Source: Combretum micranthum (Eukaryota; Streptophyta; Magnoliopsida; Myrtales; Combretaceae). Taken from it: a stretch of DNA of 64,000 nucleotides. The stretch lies in NCBI GenBank assembly GCA_024138025.1, contig JAMXBD010000426.1, forward strand, positions 744,001 to 808,000, read 5' to 3'. The notes under the pieces were generated by a model that had not been told where the DNA came from, did no database searches, and was given only the letters and a program-made list of their open reading frames with translations. The position numbers were made by a program, and so were the translations under genes. This document shows, piece by piece, positions 11,819 through 23,358 of the stretch (the stretch's first letter is position 1; each line of letters opens with the position of its first letter).

Positions 11819-12316
11819 GTTGGTTTTATGAATTCAAAGTTATTGTATGAGTTATCATTTAGAATATTTTTCTCTAGTTGATCTCAACATATTGGAAAGA
11901 GAAAATGCACTACGAACATATTGAATTTCAACAAACCTCATGTACATCTTAAACAAACAATATTTTGGGGATGCAAAATTTACATTGCCAAAGTTTACTA
12001 ATAAAAAAAATGCTAAAATAATGGAGAAAAAACAATTAAACATGTACAGATATTTAGATACTACTACTAAAATGATTATCAGATTAATCAAATACTAATA
12101 CTCAAGTAAAACTACTAAAAATTTACTTAAGACTCAAATGAAGAGATGAAATTGTTATCGATGGAAATAACTAAAAAGTAACGTAAGAAGTATGTGCAAC
12201 GCTTTGAACTAGGCAAAATCAAGCATCCAAAGTTAATGAAACAACTAAACAATCCGCAATTGTTACTATGACCATAAAATGGTACAAATACATCATCAAT
12301 AAAAGTAATCATATGT
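11819..12316. other. Spacer between the gypsy and Sirevirus-type elements
   Basis: AT-rich sequence of 498 bases that was the host site for both insertions. Minus-strand ORFs (for example 12127-12312) show no convincing motif. Confidence 0.5.
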
Positions 12317-12321
12317 AGAAT

Positions 12322-13831
12322 TGTTGATTTCTCTCAAAAGATGATTTTGATGATAACAAAAAGAGTTACATGTTACTAATATAATTTGTTGATATGTGCA
12401 GCAATGGTTTTTAGTAATAGAGAAATCATATTTTAAGTAAAATCATAAATCAGAAGGTAACTCAGAAGGTACATATAAGGTATGCAGTATTGAATTTCAA
12501 TACTCAGAAGGAAACTCAGAAGGAACATGAATAACACAAAAGCAAGTATTTTTAACACGATTCAGTTTTTGAAGACCTAGCTCCAAATGTTAAGTATAAA
12601 TTGGATATTATACTTAATGTGTTCCACAAAGTTGGATTAAATCCACAGGGTTTATTTTAGATTCAAGGAACACGAAAAATATTTTATTGCAAGAGATCAC
12701 GTTCATTTCAACAAACTTAAACTGATTTTTATTTTATCTAAAGAAAACTATATTTTAGGAGAAAGTTTGTTTGAAGTTTACAAGGATAGAAAAATCGTGG
12801 TTTATGTCCAAAACAGATCACGTGAAATGAAGGATAAGCATGAACAGTGAAATTGTGTGCAGTGGATCAACACAGACGAGATTGAATCCGAATTTTCAGT
12901 TAGAAGATAATCTTATCAGTTGCAAGATATTATCAGAAGCTAGTTTATGAAGATGAATTCAAATATTCGAATTCAAATTGAGTCAAATAAAGGATAGATC
13001 GAAGCAGATTTTGCGGAAGAAAGAACGACTCCTACGCGCATGAAATCTGGACGAATTGATCCAATTCTTCTTCCATCCGTTGAGCAATTGAAATAAATAG
13101 GAGAAGGAACGAAGCAGAATAGAACATTTTTTCTTGAGAACAACTCAGAAACAAACAATTACTCAGAAAGATCAAAGTGCTCAAAATTTATTATTTCTAT
13201 TGTTTTACTGTTCACTGTGCGAAAATTTGAGGAAACTAAATTTTTTATTCCTCTTGATTTGTTTGTACTCTTTGTGAGTTGAGAGTTACAAGTAGGCTTA
13301 GTTGATTGATTGAGTATGAGAATCAAGCTAAGTGATTTGTAGCCAAAGGATTGGCAAATACTCTTGTAACTTCATTGATTTTGATTGGATAGTGGAACAC
13401 ACCGGTGAGGAGTACCGGGACCCTGGCTTGGAGCTGGAAGAGAGGATTGACGCACAAGGCGGAACCTCTATACATCGATTTGCAATCTCTTCTCCTTATC
13501 TCTTTTATTTTGAGTATTATTTATCTATGTTTTGATTGCTCAGAAGGTTAATCAGAAAGTTCATTATATATAGTTATTTACTCAGAAGGTTAATCAGAGA
13601 GTAAATTGTTAACATTTTTCTTACTCAGAGAGTTAGGCAGAAGGTTTACAAGTTTGAAAGAGTTGTCTTAATTTTGATCCGAATTTTTCATAAAGCTTTA
13701 ATTTGTTTAGATTATTGTTTCAAGTAAGTTTTAAATCCATTATAACCAAGTAGTGTAATTTGTTTAAATTTTGAAAAATAAGTTTTATAACCAATTCACC
13801 CCCCCTCTTGGTTATCTTTTTGGGACCAACA
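12322..13831 (+). repeat. 5' LTR of the Sirevirus-type element
   Basis: 1510 bases. It contains many copies of a CTCAGAAGG-like motif near 12450-12510 and 13540-13640. A TATA-like AAATAAATAG lies near 13091. Near the 3' end is a C-rich run (13798-13806). A 67-codon ORF at 13332-13535 also occurs in the other LTR but has a TTG start and is probably not a gene. Confidence 0.95.
13091..13100 (+). promoter_or_regulatory. Possible LTR TATA box
   Basis: AAATAAATAG in the 5' LTR; the 3' LTR has AAATAAAAAG at the matching place (near 22130). Position relative to the LTR end fits a core promoter, but only the sequence supports it. Confidence 0.4.
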
Positions 13832-13833
13832 AT

Positions 13834-13845
13834 TGGTATCAGAGC
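13834..13845 (+). other. Primer binding site, tRNA-iMet
   Basis: TGGTATCAGAGC starts two bases after the 5' LTR end. It matches the initiator Met-tRNA primer site used by most plant copia elements exactly. Confidence 0.92.
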
Positions 13846-13880
13846 AGAGTTCATACATTTTACTTGAATAATCTTTACAA

Positions 13881-15716
13881 ATGGCTGATAACAACATTGC
13901 TATTAACCGAGCTCCATACTTTGATGGAACAAACTATCTGTATTGGAAAATGCGCATGTCTACTTATGTAAAAGCTAATGACTATGCATCTTGGCAGGTG
14001 ATTTCTTTTGGAGACACACAAGTAGTGATGAATGATGATGGCAGTTTTACTGATGAACAATTGAAGCACATTGAGAAAAACAATAAGGCTAAGAATCTCT
14101 TACTCACTACTATAGCTCCTTCTGAATTCTATTTAATTTCTTCTTGTGAAACTGCAAAAGAAATTTGGGATACACTATCCAACACTTATGAAGGAACTAA
14201 TACTATTAAGGAAACAAAGATTAATTCTTTGCTGCAACAATATGAGTTGTTTAAGATCAAACCTGAAGAGAAAATAAGAGAAGCCTTTAATCGTTTTACT
14301 GCTATAACTAATGAATGACTTCTCTTGGAAAGAAAATGGATGATTCTGATTTAGTCAGGAAGATACTCAGAATATTGCCAAAATCATGGGATGCTAAAAA
14401 GACAGCAATTGAAGAAGCCAAGACCTGAACAAGCTAACTCTTAGTCAACTAAGGGAGAAACTATTAGCTTATGAGTCACACATTAACACAACTGAAGAAG
14501 CAGAAGGAAGCTCAAGAGCAATAGCTTTCAAAGCAAGAAAAATTACAAATGATGAAACTGATTCTGATGATGACAACATGGAAGAGAATATTGGCATGCT
14601 AGCAAGACGATTGAGCAAGTTTTTTAAAGGTAAGAAATATAATAATTTCAATAAAACTAACAAATCAAGTGCAGGAAAGAATTACAAAGAAAAGGAAGAA
14701 AAGAAAGAAAAGAAGGAACTCATATGTTACGAATGTAAACAACCTGGTCACATCAAGTACGAGTGCCCTGTATTGAAAAAGAAAATGAAGAAATTCAAGA
14801 AGAAAAGCCGTGCTATGATGGCGACATGGAGTGATCTTGATGAATCAGAAGGTGAATCAGAAGATACAAGTGACAATGAAGAAGAAGCAAATTTGTGCTT
14901 AATGGCTGCATCTGAGGTACATTCTGATTCCGATGAAGATATAAATGAAAATGATATTTATTCTGAAATGAAAAAGTTACTTAAAGCATTAAAAAGGCAG
15001 ATGTAAAAATTACGAAATTAGAAATAGAAAATAAATCTCTTAAAAACGAAAAGGATGTTTTGCGTCAAACAAATAAACTTCTTATTGATGAAAATGATAT
15101 TTTGAAAAATGACCATGAGAAAATGTTTGTCAAAACTGATGGTGTCAAGAAAGAAAATGAAGTTTTGAAAACCGAAATTAAGGAATTGAAAGGAAGAGTT
15201 GAAGATCTATCTCAATCGATAAAGAACACGTTCAACAAATTTAATGAAAGTGATAAGAAACTAAACATGTTAATTGGAAGTCAAAGACCATCTTTTATCA
15301 AACATGGGTTAGGATATGAATCTGGAAATTCTTCAAACTATGTGAAAAAGACGGTTTTCGTAAAAGAAGATAAATCAGCAAACAAGAAAGGTTCTGTTCA
15401 TAACATGAAAACACGAACAGTGAAAGCAGAAGGAACATCAGAAGGTATGTTCAACCTAGTTATCCTAGCAGAAGGAATATCAGAAGGTACAGGTATGCTT
15501 ATAATGATTATCCAACACATTACAACTATAGAAAGGGAAATCAAAGGTATTATCAACAACCATATGCATGCTCATTTTGTAATAAGGTAGGTCATATTGA
15601 AAAATATTGTTTCTACAAAAGAAACAAGCTCAGTTCATATCAAGTTAAGAAGCAAGATAAAACGAGCTTGATTTATCAAGGACCCAAGTTTGTTTGGGTT
15701 CCTAAGAAGGTTTAAT
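13881..15716 (+). pseudogene. Sirevirus-type gag, frameshifted
   Basis: Gag would assemble particles and package RNA. It starts at the ATG at 13881 with the copia gag N-terminus (PYFDGTNYLYWKMRM near 13914) and continues to a stop near 14316. Related sequence goes on in other frames: LRKILRILPKSW-like sequence near 14355, then 14578-15006 with a canonical zinc knuckle, CYECKQPGHIKYEC, near 14724-14765, a Lys-rich tract and a Ser/Asp/Glu-rich stretch. A coiled-coil-like Lys/Glu/Leu region spans 15060-15260. A second zinc knuckle, CSFCNKVGHIEKYC, is near 15569-15610 in yet another frame. The frame ends at TAA near 15714. At least four frame breaks make it non-functional. Confidence 0.9.
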
Positions 15717-15726
15717 CACCTTATTT

Positions 15727-18700
15727 TTGCAGGAACAAGGAGCAAAAATAAAAGGAACATGGTACTTGGACAGTGGATGTTCAGGCCATATGACAGGTGA
15801 TCCTTCCTTGTTCACTAGCATAGTTTGGAAAGAAAAAGGGTATGTAAGATTTGGTGATGATAGCCGTGGTAAAATCATTGGAACAGGTACAATTGGTTTT
15901 CCCCCTATATAATTGAAAATGTTTCTTTAGTCAAAGGATTAAAACACAATCTCTTAAGTATAAGCCAATTATGTGATAAAGGTTATCAAATGAATTTTGA
16001 GAAAAACAAATGTTTTGCATATAATTCTGAAGGAATTAAAATATTTGAAGGATATAGAAAAAGGAATGTATATTTAATTACTCCATCTGATATGAATGTT
16101 GAATGTTGCTTTTTGACTATGAATGATAGCATTTATGTATGGCACAAAAAACTAGGACATGTGAATTTCAATCATTTGGAAAAGTTATCTAAAAAGAATA
16201 TTATTGTTGGCTTACCAAAAATCAATATAAAGCATGATGTTAAATGTTCAACTTGTTTAAAGAACAAAATGGTTTCAATTTCACACAAAAGTATTAATTT
16301 GATGACAACTAAAAGACCACTTGAACTTTTACATCTTGACTTATTTGGACCCACTAGAATCTTAAGCTAGGAGGAAGCAAATATGGTCTTGTAATAGTGG
16401 ATGATTTTTCAAGATATACATGGGTATTCTTTTTAAAGCATAAATCAGAAACTTTTGAGATTTTTCAAAGATTTGCTAAACAAATACAAAATGAAAAAGG
16501 TTTTTCCATTATTTCTTTAAGAACTGATCATGGTACAGAATTTGATAATGCATCATTTATATCATTTTGTGAGGAACATGGAATACAACATAACTTTTCT
16601 GCTCCTTATACACCTCAACAAAATGGAGTAGTTGAAAGAAAGAATAGAACAATTCAAGAAATGACTCGCTCTATGTTAAATGAAAGTAATATAGCTAAAC
16701 ATTTTTGGGCTGAAGCTGTAGCAACTGCATGTTATATCATGAATAGAGTGTACATTAGACCTCATACTACAAAAACATCTTATGAATTATTTCGTGGTAG
16801 AAAACCATCTGTTTCATATTTTCATGTGTTTGGTTGTACATGTTATGTGAAAAAGAATGCACATAATCTTGGAAAATTTGATGAAAGATCAGATGAAGCA
16901 ATTTTTCTTGGATATTCACAACATAGTAAAGCATATCGAGTGTTTAATAAAACAACAAAAATAGTTGAAGAATCTATAAATGTAAGATTCATTGATGTAA
17001 AAGATGATTTTGATGATGATGATGTTTTTACCATTGAGAATAAATCTAATGATGTAGTGAGAAGAAGGTTGATACAGCTGATATACATGATTCTGCAAGT
17101 CTACAAGAATCTGCTAAGGCAGAGTAAGGAAGGCAGGGTGAGCAAAAGTTAAACTTTGATACTCTGAAAGTTCAAAGGTTTGGAAATGTAAATCTTCACA
17201 TCCATCAAGTTTAATTATTGGTGATATTGAATGTGGAACTAGAACCAGATCTAAATTACAAGAGCTTGAAAATCATTTTGCTTTGATATCTGAAATAGAA
17301 CCAAGTAACATAGATGAAGCATTGAATGATGAAAATTGGATAAATGCTATGCATGAGGAATTAAATCAATTCCAAAGAAATAATGTTTGGAGCTTAGTCC
17401 CTAGACCTGAAGATAAATCAATTATAGGAACTAAATGGGTATATAAAAATAAACTGGATGAAAATGGTAAAATTATTAGAAATAAAGCAAGACTTGTAGC
17501 TAAAGGATATTCTCAAGAAGAAGGAATAGACTATGATGAAACTTATGCACCAGTTGCTAGATTGGAAGCTATAAGATTATTGTTAGCTTTTGCATGCTAT
17601 AAGAATTTCAAATTATTTCAAATGGATGTAAAAAGTGCATTTTTGAATGGTTATATTAAAGAAGAAGTGTATGTTGAACAACCACCAGGATTTGAGGATG
17701 CATTAAGCCTGATCATGTTTTCAAATTAAGAAAAGCTTTATATGGCTTAAAACAAGCACCAAGAGCATGGTATGAGAGACTTAGTGAATATCTCATAACT
17801 AGTGGTTATCAAAGAGGTACTATTGACACAACTTTATTCTTGAAATATTACAATGATGATATAATTTTAGTGCAAATATATGTTGATGACATAATTTTTG
17901 GATCTACTAATGAAAAATATTGTCAAGAATTTGCAAAGCTTATGCAGGCTGAATTTGAATGTCCATGATGGGAGAATTAAATTTCTTTTTGGGATTACAA
18001 ATCAAGCAAACAAAGGATGGAATCTTCATTCATCAAGAAAAATATACCAAACAAATTCTGAAAAAGTTTGATTTGAGAATTCAAAAGAAGCTGCTACACC
18101 AATGAGTTCATCTATAAGGTTAGATGCTGATTCAAAGGTAAGAAAATAATGAAAAACTTTATAGAAGTTTAATTGGTTTTTGTTATATTTGACTGCATCT
18201 AGACCGGATATATTGTTTTCTGTGTGTATTTGTGCAAGATTTCAGAGTAGTCCTACTGAAACTCACTTAAAAGCTGTCAAAAGAATTTTTAAGTATATTG
18301 CTGGTACTGCAAAATTAGGAATTTGGTATCCTAAAAATGAAAATTTTGAATTAATAGGATATTCAGATGCTGACTATGCAGGATGTAAAATTGATAGAAA
18401 AAGTACTTCTGGAACTTGTCAATTTTTGGGAAATAAATTAATTTCTTGGTCTTCCAAGAAACAAAATTCAGTTGCTTTATCTACAGCAGAAGCTGAATAT
18501 GTCTCAATTGGAAATTGTTGTGCACAGATTCTTTGGATAAAACAACAATTACAAGATTTTGGTTTAAAATATAAAAATATTTCAATTAAATGTGATAATA
18601 CAAGTGCAATAAACTTAACCAAAAATCCTGTATATCATTCTAGAACTAAACATATAGAAATTAGACATCATTTCATAAGAGATCATGTAAATAATGGAAA

Positions 18701-18818
18701 TATTAATATTGAATTTGTTTCAACTGAAAATCAATTTGCTGATATATTTACTAAACCTTTAGATAAAATGAGATTTGAATTTTTAAGAAATGAAATTGGA
18801 ATATGTAATCCATTTTAA
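15727..18818 (+). pseudogene. Sirevirus-type pol: protease, integrase, RT, RNase H, broken
   Basis: Protease: WYLDSGCSGHMTG near 15763-15801. Pre-integrase zinc region: WHKKLGHVNFNHL near 16140 and CSTCLKNK near 16246. Integrase core: LDLFGP near 16336, RTDHGTEFD near 16521, NGVVERKNR near 16622, interrupted by a stop at 16368. [13 protein letters not shown] near 17429, [11 protein letters not shown] near 17620, GLKQAPRAWYER near 17744 and YVDDIIFGSTNE near 17878. RNase H: YSDADYAGC near 18360 and STAEAEYVSIG near 18480, then FADIFTKPLDK near 18737. It ends with TAA at 18816-18818. Four or more frame changes (near 15910, 16370, 17150, 17720, 17960) prevent a full polyprotein. The domain order is copia. 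Confidence 0.93.
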
Positions 18819-19090
18819 TTAATAATTTCATTTGAAAAATTAAAATTCGAATTTTCAGTCTTTATTACAATCAATCTTGATTTATAATTAAAAAAAAAAA
18901 TAATAATTATTTTGGCGGTATTTTTATTGGGAACATGCAGACGTTGTGCACCCTTTTCCAACACCATCTGCAAACTCAAACGTCTCTCCATCTCTACCTC
19001 TGATCAAACAAACATTCATTTCTTTCTCTCTTTTTTCATTTCGTTCTTGAACTTTCGATCCTTCTTCATCTTCAAATTTTTTTTTCTTCA

Positions 19091-20976
19091 ATGTCTTCTC
19101 GGAAGTCTTTTCGCCTAGCATCTAAGGGGTTTAAGTCCAAACCCGTGGAAGGCACAATCTCAGTAGAGGATGAGTCCTCTGATTCTGAGGAAACCCTAGA
19201 GACGCTTACAAAAGATGGGAATCGAAGGGAAAGACGGACTAAGATGGAGCAAGATAAACAGACCAAGTCTGGGAAACAACAAAAAGATCAAAAGAAAGAC
19301 GAATCTTCATCAGAGGAACCCCTTGCTTCCTCTGACTTCGTTTCAGAAAGTAGCTCAGAGGCTCCTACATTTACTCCATCATCTCAAAGAAAAGGAAATT
19401 AACTTTCTATGTCCAAGAACGTTTCTCCAGCAAAAAGGCCAAAACTTTCTTCACGTAAGATCCTTGAATGCTCCTTTGTAGATGTTACTTTCTTTAAAGA
19501 GCATGGTTTTGACTGTGAGGAATGGCTAGGACGTATAGGTTGCCACCAACTGTGTAGTCTGTCTAATACTGTGGATGTATCATTAATCCATGAATTTTAT
19601 GATAACCTTACCAGTTGGATGAATCTGTTCTCAAGACAAAAGTAGGAGGAAAGAAATTTTCTTTAAATAGAACAGATTTGATTGCATGTTTTGATATGGA
19701 AGATCAAACAGATGATATGAGAATTTTACAATATGATAGGCAGTCATTGTATAAAGAATTGAATGACGGAGTGGGAAATTTTGTAGAAAAGGATATTTTC
19801 TCCACTGATTTGAGTTGCTCGTAAGATTGCTTCACAAACTTGTGATTGACTGCATTCTACCTAAGAATGGCAGTACCACTACTATCTCAAAGGAGGAGGC
19901 CATTGTAGTTTTAGCCATGAAGAAAAACTTAAAGTTAGATATGGCTGGGTTGATTCTAAGGCATCTCTGGAGGACAAGAAAAAATTATCCATACGGGAAT
20001 ATGTTGATGAAACTGTTTCGATTTAAGAAAATGCATATTTCCAAAAATCCTAAGGTTTCCATTTCTCTCAAGAAAATAAATGAAACAAATATTAAGAAAA
20101 TGGGAATCCAAGTAGTGGATTATTTTTGGTTCTCTAAAGATGGTTCATGGTATCTGAATCCAAAGCTCAGTAAGAACAAATTTGATTGGGAAAGAGTTCG
20201 AGCAATTGCTGAGGGGGAGCTAATTCTTTCGGCAGAGGTTCCTCAGAGGGAACACAGCAAAAACAGATCAGGAAAGAAGCTCAAAACCAAAGGGGAAAGA
20301 AAAAGTAGGAATGAAGAAAAGCAAGACATATTCTTTACGCACAGGAGGTAAATTTGAGATTCACGAAGGTGCAAGGCAAGCTCAAGATAGTGACTCAGAA
20401 AGTGAGTCAGAGGAAAGGATTTATTCTGATCCAAGAGGGGAATCCTCAATGTCCTCTATTCGAATACAAGTTGAAAAGTTTTAAATGACCATTTCGAGTC
20501 CTTCAAGAAAAATCTACTTGATTCTCTTCTTGATTCTCTTGAAGCTTATAGCATTGCTCGGGAGCCAATCCACCTCACTTTTCATCACTCCAACCCAACA
20601 AGATTTGAAACCCCTGCTGAGAAATTTGATGTTTTTACTTCACCTATGGATGATGATGTTGCCTCTGACTTCACACCTTTTGTTTCATCAGAGAGTGCAA
20701 CAATTCCAGAGGACAACATTTCATCTCCTTTAGCTGCTGAGGTTTCTCAATTTCCTTTGGCCATTCTTCCTTCTGATGGATCTGCTGCTCCTTCTTCTCT
20801 CCTCAATTTACTCAAGTGGAGGTTATCACATCTGTTCTCAACTTTCTTCAACTTCACAATTTGGTTCCAACACCAATTCCTCCAATTATTCCACCTGCAC
20901 GCCAAGTTTTTCGACAAAGAAAGAAGATGAAAGCACAAAAACAAGGCTTCTTTTACCTTACAAGAAAGATAGTTAA
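19091..20976 (+). pseudogene. Envelope-like ORF of the Sirevirus-type element, broken
   Basis: After pol and a short AT-rich gap, a third coding region begins at ATG 19091. Its N-terminal ~100 codons are rich in Ser, Glu and Lys. The frame meets a stop at 19400-19402 and resumes in the same register to about 19645. Continuation in other frames (19615-19824, 19815-20351) has the composition of the plant-transposon/envelope-like domain found in this slot in SIRE1/Maximus elements. A Ser/Pro/Phe-rich part follows to about 20900 and a basic tail near 20905-20976. I cannot show a signal peptide or membrane segment with confidence. The envelope-like label rests on position and lineage; the role of these proteins is unproven. 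Confidence 0.65.
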
Positions 20977-21078
20977 TTTTTAGTTTCTTAATGACTCTAT
21001 CTTTTGTTTTGGTCTGTAATATTGACATACTTTAGTATCTTTTGAATGCATTTTCTTCTATTTTTTTTCTGATGCTAA

Positions 21079-21094
21079 CAAAAAGGGGGAGAAA
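21079..21094 (+). other. Second polypurine-tract-like sequence
   Basis: CAAAAAGGGGGAGAAA, almost the same as the tract beside the 3' LTR but about 255 bases upstream. Repeated PPT-like tracts have been described for Sirevirus elements. Function here is inferred. Confidence 0.55.
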
Positions 21095-21160
21095 ATGAGG
21101 TAAAAATATTTTAGAAAATGGATGACTGATGTTTACTTGCTGAGATGGAATTTGTTGCTG

Positions 21161-21287
21161 ATTACTAATGTAACTTATGGATATATATATATATATATTG
21201 TCATATGCTGTCATATTCAATGATATTACTAATGTAACTTATGGATATATATATATATATATATTGTCATATGCTGTCATATTCAAT
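21161..21287. repeat. Tandem duplication of ~64 bases with TA repeats
   Basis: ATTACTAATGTAACTTATGG followed by a TA run and a TGTCATATGCTG segment occurs at 21161 and again at 21225. The copies differ mainly in TA repeat number. It lies in the spacer between the envelope-like region and the 3' LTR. Confidence 0.85.
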
Positions 21288-21320
21288 TCCTTTTACAAAT
21301 TTCAAAAATATTTTTTTGGG

Positions 21321-21387
21321 TTTTGTTATCATCAAAAAGGGGGAGAATGTTGATTTCTCTCAAGAGATGATTTTGATGATAACAAAA
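21321..21387. repeat. Perfect 17-base inverted repeat across the PPT/3' LTR junction
   Basis: TTTTGTTATCATCAAAA (21321-21337) and its exact complement TTTTGATGATAACAAAA (21371-21387) enclose 33 bases. The loop contains most of the polypurine tract (AGGGGGAGAA) and the first 23 bases of the LTR, with a smaller TCTC/GAGA hairpin inside. Confidence 0.9.
21334..21347 (+). other. Polypurine tract
   Basis: AAAAAGGGGGAGAA (with a preceding C) directly abuts the 3' LTR start TGTTG. It would prime plus-strand cDNA synthesis. Confidence 0.88.
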
Positions 21388-22885
21388 AGAGTTACATGTT
21401 ACTATATAATTTGTTGATATGTGCAGCAATGGTTTTTAGTAATAGAGAAATCATATTTTAAGTAAAATCATAAATCAAAAGGCAACTCAGAAGGTACATA
21501 TAAGGTATGCAGTATTGAATTTCAATACTCAGAAGGAAACTCAGAAGGAACATGAATAACACAAAAGCAAGTTTTTTTTTTTTTTTTAACACGATTCAGT
21601 TTTTGAAGACCTAGCTCCAAATGTTAAGTATAAATTGGATATTATACTTAATGTGTTCCACAAAGTTGGATTAAATCCACAGGGTTTATTTTAGATTCAA
21701 GGAACACGAAAAATATTTTATTACAAGAGGATCACGTTCATTTCAACAAACTTAAACTGATTTTTATTTTATCTAAAGAAAACTATATTTTAGGAGAAAG
21801 TTTGTTTGAAGTTTACAAGGATAAGAAAAATCGTAGTTTATGTCCAAAACAGATCACGTGAAATGAAGGATAAGCATGAACAGTGAAATTGTGTGAAGTG
21901 GATCAACACAGACGAGATTGAATCCGAATTTTCAGTTAGAAGATAATCTTATCAGTTGCAAGATATTATCAGAAGCTAGTTTATGAAGATGAATTCAAAT
22001 ATTCGAATTCAAATTGAGTCAAATAAAGGATAGATCGAAGCAAATTTTGCGGAAGAAAGAACGACTCCTACGCGCATGAAATCTGGACGAATTGATCCAA
22101 TTCTTCATCCATCCGTTGCAGCAATTTGAAATAAAAAGGAGACGGAACGAAGCAGAAAATAGAACATTTTTTTTTGCTTGAGAACAACTCAGAAACAATA
22201 CAATTACTCAGAAAGATCAAAGTGCTCAAAATTTATTATTTCTATTGTTTTACTGTTCATGTGCGAAAATTGAGGAAACTAAATTTTATTCCTCTGATTG
22301 TTTGTACTCTTTTGTGAGTTGAGAGTTACAAGTAGGCTTAGTTGATTGATTGAGTATGAGAATCAAGCTAAGTGATTTGTAGCCAAAAGATTGGCAAATA
22401 CTCTTGTAACTTCATTGATTTTGATTGGATAGTGGAACACACCGGTGAGGAGTACCGGGACCTTGGCTTGGAGCTGGAAGAGAGGATTGACGCACAAGGC
22501 GGTACCTCTATACATCGATTTGCAATCTCTTCTCCTTATCTCTTTTATTTTGAGTATTATTTATCTATGTTTTGATTGTTCAGAAGGTTAATCAGAAAGT
22601 TCATTATATATATAGTTATTTACTCAGAAGGTTAATCAGAGAGTAAATTGTTAACATTTTTCTTACTCAGAGAGTTAGGCAGAAGGTTTACAAGTTTGAA
22701 AGAGTTGTCTTAATTTTGATCCGAATTTTTCATAAAGCTTTAATTTGTTTAGATTATTGTTTCAAGTAAGTTTTAAATCCATTATAACCAAGTAGTATGG
22801 AATTTGTTTAAATTTTGAAAAATAAGTTTTATAACCAATTCACCCCCCGCCCCCCCCCCCCTTGGTTATCCTTTTGGGACCAACA
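21348..22885 (+). repeat. 3' LTR of the Sirevirus-type element
   Basis: 1538 bases, near-identical to the 5' LTR. Differences are mostly single bases and homopolymer changes, including a T run near 21572-21588 and a longer C run near 22842-22860. Ends GGGACCAACA, then the duplication AGAAT. Confidence 0.95.
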
Positions 22886-22890
22886 AGAAT

Positions 22891-23349
22891 AATGAATGAA
22901 ATAGGTAAACAAATCTTTTTACAAAAGACAAAAATGCATACAACCTGAATTGTAGTTGAGCCACTTCCCATTTATAGATAAAAACTAAATTGAAGGAAAT
23001 AAAGTACAAAATTTTTCAGAAGGACCCACTTATTAGAGGAGACCAATTACTTATTAGGAAAGACCAACAAGCTCATAAATATGCAATTATATATTAAATG
23101 CTACTACTTATGAGATTCAACATGAGGATTAAATACAATAGTGATTAAAATTCAAATTCCCTTATTGAAAAAATACATAACAAATGAAAAAAAATTACGA
23201 TGGACATTAGATGTCCAGGTTGGGATAGAGGTAATGAAGTTTATGCTTAAAATTATGATTGCAAAATATGTTCATATATCGCTCATGGGATAAACCTAAT
23301 GCACCCTATTGTAATGTGAGTATCTTTTCATCTTACACACGTAATAAAT
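22891..23349. other. Non-coding flank
   Basis: AT-rich host sequence after the Sirevirus-type insertion. No feature seen. Confidence 0.5.
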
Positions 23350-23358
23350 GTCAGTTAA

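Larger units (their letters stand above)
12317..22890 (+). mobile_element. Sirevirus-type Ty1/copia LTR retrotransposon, complete structure
   Basis: LTRs at 12322-13831 and 21348-22885 start TGTTGATTTC and end GGGACCAACA. They are bracketed by an exact duplication, AGAAT, at 12317-12321 and 22886-22890. Order inside: tRNA-iMet primer site, gag with two zinc knuckles, protease, integrase, RT, RNase H (copia order), then a further ~1.9-kb region with an envelope-like ORF, then a polypurine tract. Total length is about 10.6 kb. Long LTRs, a long gag and an extra ORF after pol are features of the Sirevirus (SIRE1/Maximus) lineage. The two LTRs are very similar, so the insertion is fairly young, yet the coding regions are already broken. 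Confidence 0.95.

Noticed and set aside
13332..13535. 67-codon ORF repeated in both Sirevirus-type LTRs (also 22372-22575)
   Set aside because: It starts at TTG, shows no domain, and is conserved only because the LTRs are near-identical.
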